Source: Chromera velia
Taxonomy: Eukaryota > Sar > Chromeraceae
Length of the DNA stretch: 17,280 nucleotides
Assembly: GCA_018398765.1 (NCBI GenBank)
Contig: JAHBMJ010002415.1
Location: 1-17,280, forward strand
Reading direction: 5' to 3'
Of this stretch, positions 1-9,060 are shown in pieces. Under the pieces are notes generated by a model. It did not search any database. It worked only from the letters and a program-made list of their open reading frames with translations, and was not told where the DNA came from. A program made the translations under genes and the position numbers. Positions within the stretch are counted from its first letter, which is position 1, and every line of letters begins with the position of its first letter.

Positions 1-219
1 TTTCTCAGCCAGTCTCTCCCACTTCCGACACCAAGCAGTCAGATGACGGGCAGCCTTTCCTTTCGAGGGAAGAATCATTCCAGACACACGGCCAGACGCA
101 GAATCGACAATCACAGAGGCAGGCTTACCGCCAGGCAAGAAAAGCACATCATGAATGATGCGATCATTGAATTTTTCCTTTGCCATGCTTTCCTTGCTCT
201 TCTGAGGGATTCTCTTCAT
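1..219 (-). mobile_element. Retrotransposon integrase core fragment (copia-like), runs off the left edge
   Basis: Read on the minus strand, an open frame of 73 codons runs from an ATG at 219 to the window edge; an in-frame TGA lies upstream at about 250-252. The product contains HDVLFLPGGKP, then VIVDSASGRV and MILPSKGK, followed by a Trp-rich helix (AWCRKWERLAEK). This order resembles the start of a DDE integrase core in LTR retrotransposons: first catalytic Asp (D24 of HDV), beta strands around V36-D39, then a lysine-rich turn and helix. The second Asp and the Glu would lie outside the window. The upstream zinc-binding part is not visible, so the element is either decayed or starts inside the domain. 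The assignment rests on pattern only; a copia-type pol is the best guess. Confidence 0.45.
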
Positions 220-437
220 GAGTGCATTCACCTCTCTGCATCGACGGCATCACGCCTCTCTATGCGCGCGCGGCCTACTGCCAACGGCCCCGGAAAGCGG
301 CCCAGGGAGAAATCCCAACAACAAATTAACCTAAAAATTAACACATGCTTTGAAGGTCTCATTCCTTTTTAAGGACTTTTTCTGACAAATTTTGTCAGGC
401 AGTAAAAAAACTGACTTCTCGATCAATCTGATTGATT
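220..437. other. Spacer with short inverted repeats between integrase fragment and LRR gene
   Basis: No convincing coding signal. It contains a near-perfect palindrome at 382-398 (CTGACAAA, one base, TTTGTCAG) and a smaller one at about 422-436 (ATCAAT..ATTGAT). A third hairpin at 450-475 (9-bp stem CAAGACTGT/ACAGTCTTG, 8-base loop) lies just inside the last codons of the shifted LRR frame. The three lie where the 3' end of the minus-strand LRR transcript is expected and could be structured 3'-end elements; that role is inferred. Confidence 0.4.
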
Positions 438-3400
438 TTACCCCATATTCAAGACTGTATGGGACAACAGTCTTGATCCTTCATCTAGACCATCATTACC
501 GCAATTTGGTCCGCAAAGAGACAGGGTGTGCAATGAGGACATCCGCCCTGACCGTAGCAGGGTCATAAGGGGGTCTACAACTCTCCCCGTCAGCAGATTT
601 CTCGATAGGTCCAGATCTTCGAGGGGAGGGGGGGGGCGGCTCATCCACCCCTCTGTATGTGCCGTCACCCCTCCGTCTGTGAGCCCTGAGCACTTTACAT
701 CGAGCGTCCTCAAGGAGGGCAGCCTTCTCTGCAATCAAAACCTCTGACAGAGCCCTTCCCCCGTCAGGCCCCAACCTGCAAAATAAGAGTCGGAGCAAGT
801 GGAGGGAAGGCAACCTCCCACTGCCCAACCCCACACACAACGCACGGACCTCTTCAACCACGCGAAGACCCTTCACACAAAGTTCTTCCAACCTGCGGAG
901 GTGCCCAGAGCTCAGCGCACCTGAGAACATCCCAACCTGCACAGCGGCACTTTCAGGGGCGATGCCGCGAAAGACGGCGACGTCAAGCCGTCGCAGTGCA
1001 GAGACTTGGGGAGAACCGAGGGCGGCTGCAAAAGCCTGCATCGCCTCCTGCCCGATCCCCGACAAGTCCACTCTCAGCTCGCTGAGGGAAGGGACTGTGC
1101 CTGCACTGACAAGAGCGGACAGAGACTGAACACTTTGTGTTGGGAGGGTACATCGGCCGAAACAATGGAGGAAGCGGAAGGCGGGCAGACTGCCCGGACC
1201 TCTGGAGAGGCCCGACAACAAACCCGTAATTCCTTCCTCCGTTTCTTGATGAAAAATAATTTCCTTCAGAGAGGCTAGGGACGCATTTCCATGTGTGAGG
1301 GCCTCTCCAAACGCTGCTCCTCCCTCTCGGCTGAGCACCCCGCTGCCATGCTGCTCAAATTTCCGCAACCCCGACAACTTGCCTGCTCGAATGACCTCTG
1401 CCAGGCATGTCAAACCAAAATGCAGCTTGTCTCCCCACAAACCAACGTCTATCATTGTTGGATGGTCAACCCTCCCTCGAGAGAGACCCTCACAGAGAGA
1501 ACGAAAGCTCTGCTTGCACCACCATGTGAGACTGACATCCCGGAGGGAGGGGACCTTACCAGTCCCCAAAACCTCCCCCAAAGCTTTGTATCCATCCCCC
1601 CCACCCTCCTCCCCAGATCTCACTTCCAAAGAGAGATCCCGAAGAGACGACAAACGCCCCCCACCCAAACCCTCCGCCAGTCCCCCCACCCCTTCATCCC
1701 CTTCCTCCTTCCATGCTAGACGGAGCGTCTGCAGGCCCGGACACCCCCCACCACCCAGCGCCAGCCCCAGAGCGCACACCGAATTTCCGCTCAAGAGGGA
1801 CGGAGTGATGCGGGAAGCGGCCAGCCTGAGACTTACCAACGAGCGCAACTTCCCCCCTCGAATGCCTTCAGCAAGGTTCCCAACCCCCTCCCTTGTATTT
1901 CGCGCATACACTGAAAGATCTAGGGTCTGCAGGAGTGATGTCTTGCCTGCTGCAAGGCTGCGACAGAGCCCCGCAAACGCCCCACTTGTCATGTCGCGGC
2001 GAACAGGGATCTCTAAACCCCTCAAGTCAGCCAGATGCCCAGTACTGAGGGCATTGGCAAGAGCAACGACCCCCCCTGCATTCGGAATATCTGTAAGTCC
2101 CCCGTAAGGGATGACCAGCTCTTGAAGAGACGGCAACCCCCCCACCTCCAAACCAGTTGCAAACCTGGTCAACTGCTCAGAGCTCATACGCGATAGACAT
2201 CCCCCCTTCCCCCCCCAAAGGTTGAGCTTTCGGAGTTTGGGGAAACGACCTGGGACCGTCAAGTGGAAAAACCCTTGGAATTCAGACAAACGATTTTGAC
2301 TCAAGTCAAGCTCCTCCAACTCCTTCAACACATTTGTGGTGAGAAGTTCTGAAGTCGGGGCATAGTCTTTCTGCTGATGTGTCACATTAACCAGCTCATT
2401 CTTCTTCAGCACCAGCACTCTCAAGTGAGGCACAGCCTCTGCATTGACTGCAGAGGCCAAGTGCTTCACTCCCGCCGGCCTCATACAATTTCCCTCAAGG
2501 TCGAGGATCTGCAGAGAGGCCGTCTTCTTTTCTTTCAGTGCTTCTGCAAACGCTTCCACACCCTCTGCTTTGGCCTTTGTGCAAACAAGTTTGAGGGACT
2601 GTAGGGGGAGTGACTGCGGAGACGAAGAAAGGCCCCTCGCAAACGCCTTCAGCCCTGAAGGGCTCAGAGGGTTGTCACTCAAGTCAAGGCTCAGAAGGCG
2701 CGGGAGCCCCCCCGATGAGAGGACAGCGCCAAGCACTTCCATCGACGAGCAGCGGAGACGGTTGCCTGAAGAGAGTGGGGGACCATATCAGAAGATAGAC
2801 CAGGTCTCTACAGACGCATACAGTTGAAAAGAAAAGAAACAAAGAAAGAAGGATTTCATAAAGAAAAAAAGATGAGAGCAATATCTGGCGTCCCGTGAGC
2901 ACGAAGATAGGCCCATTCGACAAATTACGACGGAAGATCACGTACCAAAGAAGAAGACAAAGAAACACGGTATGCGTTCACACGGAGAATCGCACCCATT
3001 ATGCAGAGGCAGAAGGTGAATCTTTGTTCTTCAAATATGTTTCCCTTGATTGACGGAATGATGTAAAATCATGAACAGAAAAGTGTATGAGCTTCACGGA
3101 CATGCTTTCTTTCTTTTCTTTCCATTCTCAGAGAACCAGACGCAAGCAGAGCTTCATTTGTGTGTGCGGAGATCCTGACGGGGACGGAAAAACAAGCAAA
3201 AGAAGGGAGATATGGGAAAAATGGCGAAGAGGCAGACGGTTGGCAGGCAAGAAAACAGGGAGACACACAACCAGTGCAATGTGCGAGAGTTGAAAAAACA
3301 ATCCAGGAGAGATGGTACCAGAGGAGAGAGGGGTCTTGCCCCAGCGTTTCTCTTTCTTGGCATCCAGACATTCGCATTAGCACTCTCTCTCTGCCAAAAA

Positions 3401-5385
3401 GCCTGACTGACTGACTGACCACTCAAGTCCATATGTTCCAGAGAAGAAGGCAGCAGGTCAAAGATGCCACGAGTCGCTTGATTCAGATCGCATTCTGCAA
3501 CAGTAGGGGCAGAATCTTGTTTCAGTCTCCTCGCTTACAAACACGTCTCTCTCAAGCTTCAGGTTTGTTCGCCGTTCCACAGAGCGAGTCTGTAGACATC
3601 ATCGGAGGAATTCAGGGCCTCTCACTCACTCACTCACTCACTCACCCACTCACTCACTCACTCACTCACTCACTCACGCACTCACTCACGCATTCATTCA
3701 CTCACTCACTCACTCACTCACGCACTCACTCATTCACTCACGCACTCACTCACTCACTCACTCACTCACGCACTCACTCACTCACTCACTCACTCACTCA
3801 CTCACGCACTCACTCACTCACTCACGCACTCACTCACTCACTCACTCACGCACTCACTCACTCACGCACTCACTCATTCACTCACGCACTCACTCACTCA
3901 CTCACTCACTCATTCACTCACGCACTTACTCACTCACTCACGGACTCACTCACTCATTCACTCACGCACTCACTCACTCACGCACTCACTCATTCACTCA
4001 CGCACTCACTCACTCACGCACTGACTCATTCACTCACGCACTGACTCATTCACTCACTCACTCACTCACGCACTCACTCACTCACTCACTGGCCATCAAT
4101 GCACCTTCTCTCTCTGTGCATGTCTCTGAGGAAGCCCATTCACATATCAAACCCCACTGCCTGTCCGTGAGGCCAGTCGAGCAAGACACTCAGACTACTG
4201 ACTGGCAAGGTTGAGAGTCTTCAGACAGACCGACGGCTCCCGTCCTCCTGTCCCCCCCGCTTGGAGTCCCCGGAGGAAGTCGAGGAGCACGGGCAGGCAG
4301 GCATCCTTGCAGACATGAGGACCTGCAGAGAGGAGATGCACGGAACTCTGTAAGCAAAAGCCGAATCGCGCACTCATCTGCAGTTTGCGTGCCGTTTTCT
4401 CTTTCTTGGTGTCTTTTGCTACCATCCTTCCTTTTTGAAAGCCTGTCGGGTCTCCTACACACCGTACATGGTGGGTCTGAGACTGCAAAAAAGAACAGCT
4501 GTCCGCCCCTGACCGCATTTGAGAGTCTCCAGAATACTAGGCCCCGAGGGAATGGAGGTCAGAAGGAGCCTCAGCTTGCTTGCACTGAGAGAGAAGTCTG
4601 CAGAGGCAAATGCATTTGTCGATGCGCATCTATCCCTATAGACGCGGGAGGGGCATTGGGGGAAAACCGTCAGATAGACGCTCACGCAGACACAGGGGGC
4701 GAGAGGAAGCGAGAGCAAGAGGTAAGGCACGGTTACCACAATATTAGAAAGGAACTGAGATGGCGCCATTACCGAAGGCACATGCGCACTTGACTGCAAA
4801 AGTGTCAGGAACAACGGGTTGCGGCGCGTTCTGTCTCCCTGCCAGCTCGAGAAAGGTAGGCCTAGTTAAACTTCGAGGAGCAGGGGAAGACACACGTTGC
4901 CCTCCTTCCCAAACAAAGACCCTGTTCCTTTCCTTCACCCTTCTCAACTGAAAATTGCGTGGTCAGAAATCAAGATTAAACCAAAGAAAGCCGAAAACTC
5001 TTAAGGCACCTTCCTGCACTCACCCGAAAGATCGAGGCTCCCAATTGGCAGCTTGGAGCGTCCCTGCATGCAGACGGACAGGCACAAATTACACATCTTC
5101 TTCAATTCCTTCGAGCAAAGGCTTTTTCCAGTCTGGTACCAACACTCTTCAAATTGAAAACAAGACTCCTAGAAAAACCACGAAACTCTCCCGACCGCTG
5201 ACCTTTTTGATGAACTCGAGCAGGAGCCATGCCGAGCCAAAGCCGTCCTTGTCGGACGCCAGCTCGGATATTGCCTGCAGCAGAAAGCAGCCGAGTAAGA
5301 CTCTTGATTGCGAATCCGTTTCAAAATCAAATTTCAAACGGTCAGTCAGCGCGAGACGGCAGATGTAGACAGAAGTAGACAGTGA
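438..5385 (-). CDS. Leucine-rich repeat protein (ribonuclease-inhibitor type), five exons, 3' frameshift
   Basis: Minus-strand exons fit with matching phases: 5385-5203, 5063-5024 (40 nt), 4597-4514, 4322-4203, and 2765 to the end. All four introns are GT..AG. Joins recreate repeat motifs, e.g. SLDLSDFSLS across exons 2/3, LKCGPHVCKDACLP across 3/4 and LNLASNRL across 4/5. The main exon alone gives about 755 residues of ~28-residue repeats (SLDLSDNPLSPSGL, ILDLEGNCMRPAGV, ELDLSQNRLSE), the RNI/NLR-like class that forms a curved protein-binding scaffold. No kinase, nucleotide-binding or membrane segment is visible. The frame ends at 496 in a non-LRR tail, but from about 735 the neighbouring frame restores the repeat (LPSLRTLDVKCSGL, LEDLDLSRNLLTG) and ends at 438, so a one-base frameshift near 723-731 is likely. 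The N-terminal exon holds YICRLALTDRLKF; its true start and the initiator ATG are unresolved (the frame is open to about 5519). Ligand and function unknown. Confidence 0.8.
722..735 (-). other. Apparent one-base frameshift in the LRR gene
   Basis: Upstream the frame reads GGRALSEVLIAE, a normal repeat end. Directly downstream LRR coding continues only in the adjacent frame (RLPSLRTLDVKC) and stays intact for about 95 codons to the stop at 438. Removing one base from the GAGAAGG run would restore continuity. A spliced-out segment is unlikely because no usable donor/acceptor pair lies between the two halves of the repeat. Could be a real mutation or an assembly error. Confidence 0.6.
3620..4090. 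repeat. (TCAC)n / (GTGA)n microsatellite array within the LRR gene's large intron
   Basis: About 470 bp of nearly uninterrupted TCAC units with scattered variants (GCAC, TTCAC, TGAC) that recur in a loose higher-order pattern such as CGCACTCACTCATTCACTCA. It lies inside the 4202-2766 intron of the LRR gene. On that gene's coding strand it reads GTGAGTGAGT..., so every unit matches the GTGAGT 5' splice-site consensus. The plus-strand open frame through it (Leu-Thr-His-Ser repeats) is a by-product of the repeat. Confidence 0.95.
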
Positions 5386-6106
5386 CTGAAGAGCAGGTGG
5401 AAGACGGAGAGACACGCACGCACCTCTGCGGACGGGCAAGCGTGGTCGAATAGGATACAGAGCTCGTTGTCTTTCCTCTCCGCAGTTTCCTTTCCGGCAC
5501 TTTCCGAATGCGCCCCACCTGCGAACGAGGAGTGAAGGAGGGAAAGGAGAGTGGAGGTGGCGAATTTTTCACGAAGAAAAAAAAAAGGGCAGACGCTTCG
5601 CAACTCCTCGTACCAAGGGGAGGAAATGTGCAAAGATTACGGACCTGCAGGGGAGCGCCTTGCAGTGGTTGCGTGTCTAGACATTCTCTTTTACGAGGGC
5701 TCGCGATTGCAGTCTGTCAGAGAGAAGGCAAAAACTCTGCGACTTCAAATCGTTCAGCGGACGAGAAAAGAGAGTGCGGAGGGCCGCAAGACCAACACGC
5801 GTTCAGTGCAGACCCAACGATGCAGAAAAAAGAACCTGCTTTCTTTGCTTCACTTTGGCACACTGGCTACTTCGTGGGAGTTGGGCACAGTGTCAGTGCA
5901 TGCAGAAGAGTGTGACGACAAGAGAAGACGCGTCGAAGAGACGTCGACGTCAGTTCCATGCGCATGCATGCAGTGGCGGCCGCGGCGCACTAAAAGATTT
6001 TCACCACGGGGTGCATGGCGAAGCAGGTCTGACCCCAGGTCAGACCCCCGGCCCCCCCCCCTTGGCGTTTTTCTAGCTAGCTTTTCCCCATCGATCAGCC
6101 TGTAGT
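5386..6106 (-). promoter_or_regulatory. Likely 5' region of the LRR gene (upstream exon and promoter unresolved)
   Basis: Two candidate 3' splice sites lie here on the minus strand: a good pyrimidine tract ending at about 5520 and another AG at 5426. The first LRR exon may therefore begin upstream of 5385. A candidate initiator ATG in fair context reads leftwards from 5960 (MELTSTSLRRVFSC), but I could not join it by splicing. Two TGCATGCA boxes occur at 5897-5904 and 5965-5972. This octamer is a known promoter-enriched motif in apicomplexans, so a promoter for the LRR gene near 5900-6000 is plausible. Otherwise no coding signal is supported. Confidence 0.3.
6026..6046. repeat. Perfect 9-bp inverted repeat
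   Basis: GGTCTGACC, three bases, then GGTCAGACC: a perfect dyad next to a poly-C run (about 6046-6060). It could be a protein-binding dyad or an element boundary; nothing else identifies it. Confidence 0.6.
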
Positions 6107-6672
6107 CAAATTGGGAGGGGGCTCGAGGTTCAACCTTTTTTCACTAGGGATCGAAAACCATAGACAGGCTGCCGAACTTGGTTTCAGGCTTACAACCGAG
6201 AAAAGTAGAGGAAAGTGGTGTCAATCCATTATGACGGGGCAAACAGACATTTCCTAAACCTAGCTCTGAACAAACTCCTAGACTGCTGAAAAGGATTAAA
6301 CACTGAATTGCTTTAAAGTTGTAAGAGTCTAAGTTGATCCTGCACTAGATCCAGCAACATATTAGATTACAACTTTGCCTTGTGCTTGAGAATAAGTAGA
6401 AATAAGAAAAAAATCTGTTTACAATATTGCAGAAATATATCATTACAGGAAGGAATCGATTCAGAACTTAGAAGAAGAAAGCTTCACCCCTTTCACTTTT
6501 TCCCCCACTTGAAGAAATATGTCGAAACACTTTTCACAGAGACAAGAAGCTATCCCTTCCAGATAGGAAGAGAACCAGAAGCTGCAGGCAGACAACCTTC
6601 CTTTGAGAGAAGAGACAGAATAGTAAGGTGGATAGAAGCGCTGAAAAAGGAAAAAATTACGAGGAGCGCATG
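6107..6672. other. Spacer left of the palindrome, no gene supported
   Basis: AT-moderate DNA. A plus-strand open frame at 6380-6706 encodes a basic product (KKYVETLFTETRSYPFQIG, then RRDRIVRWIEALKKEKI). It could be a decayed part of the LINE found to the right of the palindrome, split off by that insertion, but no family motif is visible. I do not call it a gene. Confidence 0.3.
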
Positions 6673-7115
6673 CCGGGGGCGAGTAGGGTGCTTTTTGCCC
6701 CCCTAAAGCAGCGTATTTCCGTAAAAAACTCATTCTCATAATTGGTAAGGAGTTAGAAGCTGAAACTTTGTGTAAGAAGACGTTGAAATGATAGAAAAGG
6801 AACTATAGAACAGATTTTTTATATCATTTCTAGAAACATAGGCTGCCATACAAATTTTATGAGTTTTAGGCAATTTTTTAACGGTTTTCAACAATAAGAA
6901 AAACGGTATAAAACTCATAAAATTTGTATGGCAGCCTGTGTTTCTAGAAATGATATAAAAAATCTGTTCCATAGTTCTTTTTCTATCATTATAACGTCTT
7001 CTTACACAAAGTTTCAGGTTCTAACTCCTTACCAATTATGAGAACGAGTTTTTTGCGGAAAAGCGCCGGTCTCCTATGCAGAAAGGGGGGCAAAAAGCAC
7101 CCCACTCGCCCCCGG
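6673..7115. repeat. Large foldback palindrome (arms ~194 and ~205 bp, ~44-nt loop)
   Basis: The left arm (6673-6866) is matched by the reverse complement of the right arm (6911-7115), with only scattered substitutions and one region where the right arm is about 11 bp longer. The outer ends read CCGGGGGCGAGT on one side and ACTCGCCCCCGG on the other, followed by the shared GGGTGCTTTTTGCCCCCC segment. The inner ends are CATACAAATTTTATGAG and its complement. The outer ends are GC-rich and the interior AT-rich. This is the architecture of a foldback or MITE-type non-autonomous DNA element. No clear target-site duplication is visible, so a segmental inverted duplication is the alternative. Confidence 0.9.
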
Positions 7116-7116
7116 T

Positions 7117-7769
7117 ATACGAGGAAAAAGGAAGCATTTGCAAAAAGAGTTGACAGGTCAGTGCAGAAAAGAGGAAGGGCCGAGAGGGAAGAGCTGAGAG
7201 AAGGCGTCATACATCCTATCCATGCGTCTCTATCCAACGGAAATCGCCTAAATCTGTGGCTGCACAACAACAAGAATAGAGAAAATACAGACAGAAGCAT
7301 TTCATTAGATAGAGATAAGATAGGGAGAAGTCGCATCTGCTACACAAAGATAGCTCCCTGGCCTGTCCACAGAAGAAGGGTTGCATTTCGGGTGGGAGAG
7401 AGAAACTTGGAGGTAAACAGGAGGAAGTTCTCAACAGAAGGAGGTAGAGGGACCCCATTGACAGAAAGGAAATGCATGGTTTGCGTTGACCTGCTTGATA
7501 TTCAAACAGTCGAAGATGAAATCTATGTGCTGACTGAATGCCCTCTGCATGATGGAGAGAGGGCAGACTGCTTGTAAGCTTTGATGACACGTTGGAGTTC
7601 GGTGAAAGGGAGAGAGGAGAGAGCTGCAAATAACAGCAGATGGAAAGTGGGTGGTAAAGAGAAGGTAGACAAGATCGCTCTATTCTCTTTTCTTTTGAAT
7701 GAGGCCGATAAGAATGTCAATACCTTTCTGAAAGACGTTATGATGAAAAGACAGGTAGTGAGAGAATAG
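7117..7769 (+). pseudogene. LINE-type retrotransposon pol, C-terminal fragment with zinc-knuckle motif
   Basis: A plus-strand frame runs from the edge of the palindrome to 7769 and is interrupted only by a TAA at 7575-7577. It shows the usual end of a non-LTR retrotransposon polyprotein: RRRVAFRVGERNLEVNRRKF (basic spacer), ERKCMVC (first Cys pair), VEDEIYVLTECPLHDGER (the His-less equivalent of the usual E-DE-H---CP-Y---R block), then after the stop ALFSFLLNEADKNVNTFLK, a typical terminal helix. The expected His of the CCHC knuckle is Tyr here. The TAA could come from CAA by one transition. Reverse transcriptase and endonuclease domains are absent; the palindrome abuts the fragment on the left. 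The fragment is non-functional. Confidence 0.7.
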
Positions 7770-8217
7770 AAAAGAAAAAAGGGAGACAATTTGAGTTAAG
7801 CTTTAGGAAGAGAGTTAGATAGGTTGCATCAGGAGACTTAGAAAAGTGAGAACGAAAGAGAGGGAAGAATTAAAGAGTATAAAAGAGTGTGGAGTGATAT
7901 AAAGGAAGCAAAAGAGGAGGGAAAAAGGAGGAGGATGGGATGTTGGGAGGTTTTGGAACTCGCTTCGAGCCGTTCATCTGCAATTCTGGGATCGTTCCCT
8001 TTCAAACCCTGCTTTGGAATGGAGTGAGCCCTCTCGCATACACACGCAGGTGATTGACTGTTCAATGTGATCCGTTCGCAGCACAGGCTAGACCTGTGCG
8101 GGCCGGCCAGGGAGGTCTGATGTATCTAGGCGCTTTCCCTGGAAGCCGCACGTCGGACATTCGGCATTGGGGCGGGAGGCCAATCCTCCGGACATTAATC
8201 CTAATCCTAATCCTAAT
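7770..8217 (+). mobile_element. Probable 3' untranslated tail of the LINE, with stem-loops and TAATCC repeat
   Basis: Downstream of the pol stop, purine-rich DNA leads to a compact structured block. Stem-loop 1 lies at 8081-8099 (GCACAGG, CTAGA loop, CCTGTGC) and stem-loop 2 at 8175-8189 (GGAGG, CCAAT loop, CCTCC). The block ends with three TAATCC units at 8196-8213 plus TAAT. A 3' stem-loop followed by a short tandem repeat is how several LINE groups end, serving reverse-transcriptase recognition and slippage. Linking it to the LINE fragment rests on position and orientation. Confidence 0.5.
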
Positions 8218-8451
8218 AGAAATTTCATTTAAGAAATCTAGACCACATTTCTAACTTTTAAAGAAATCCACTCTGATTTCAAAACATTGGTTTGCATGGG
8301 TGCATGGAGCAGGAGAGGGACATAGAGGGCAAGTGCGACGACTGGCGCGACGGAGGGGGAGACGGTGCGACGCAAGCAAGGGTGGATGGAAGGGAAGAAG
8401 GAAAGAACAAAGGGACCGAGGAAGAAAGGAAGAGGGAGAGAGAGAAAGACG
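8218..8451. other. Spacer before polypurine tract
   Basis: Unique DNA grading into purine-rich sequence after about 8370. No gene or RNA signal is supported. Confidence 0.4.
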
Positions 8452-8575
8452 ACGGGAAAGAAGGAAGGAAGGAAGGAAGTAGAAGGAAAAAGGGAAGGAA
8501 GATGAAGGAAGGAAGATGAAGGGAGGAAGGAAGGAAGGAAGGAAAGAAAGAAAGAAAAGAAAGAAAGAAAGAAAG

Positions 8576-8620
<45 letters not shown>

Positions 8621-8662
8621 GAGAGAGAGAAAGAGAAAGAAAGAACGAAAGGAAGAAAGAAA

Positions 8663-8696
<34 letters not shown>

Positions 8697-8895
8697 ACGA
8701 AAGAAAGAACGAAAGAAAGAAAGAAAGAAAGGAAGGAAGGAAGGAAGGAAGGAAGGAAGATAGGAAGGAAGGACAGAAAGAAAGAAAGAAAGAAAGAAAG
8801 AACGAAAGAAAGAAAGAAAGAAAGAAAGAACGAAAGAAAGAAAGAAAGAAAGAAAGGAACGAAGGAAGAAAGAAAGAAAGAAAGAAAGGAACGAA

Positions 8896-8927
<32 letters not shown>

Positions 8928-8929
8928 AA

Positions 8930-8961
<32 letters not shown>

Positions 8962-9060
8962 CAAAGAGAAAGAAAAAAAGAAAGACAGATAGACAGAAAG
9001 ACAGACAGACAGACAAAAAGAAAGAAAGAAAGAAAGGCAGAAGGAAACAAAAAAAAAACA
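8452..9060. repeat. Long polypurine microsatellite (GGAA, GAAA, GA units)
   Basis: About 600 bp of almost pure A/G on the plus strand: GGAA blocks (about 8462-8480, 8523-8545, 8730-8758), an AG/GA block (about 8582-8630), and long GAAA runs with rare C or T interruptions. The mirror-like homopurine character makes triplex (H-DNA) formation plausible. Long open frames in all three minus frames (Phe/Leu/Ser-only) are repeat artefacts. Confidence 0.95.

Noticed and set aside
983-1278. Small frames on both strands inside the LRR exon
   Set aside because: Shadows of the LRR coding frame, with no independent start context or family features.
1295-2107. 270-codon plus-strand frame
   Set aside because: It is antisense to the LRR exon; its open state follows from the repetitive LRR codon pattern, and it has no domain features.
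3433-4044. Plus-strand open frame coding for Leu-Thr-His-Ser repeats
   Set aside because: A TCAC tetranucleotide array is read identically in three frames, and it lies within an intron of the minus-strand LRR gene.
6380-6706. 108-codon plus-strand frame left of the palindrome
   Set aside because: Basic composition and position hint at a LINE remnant, but no recognisable motif; its end runs into the palindrome arm.
8196-8217. TAATCC repeats as a telomere-like tract
   Set aside because: Only three units and not a known telomere unit; better explained as a LINE tail microsatellite.
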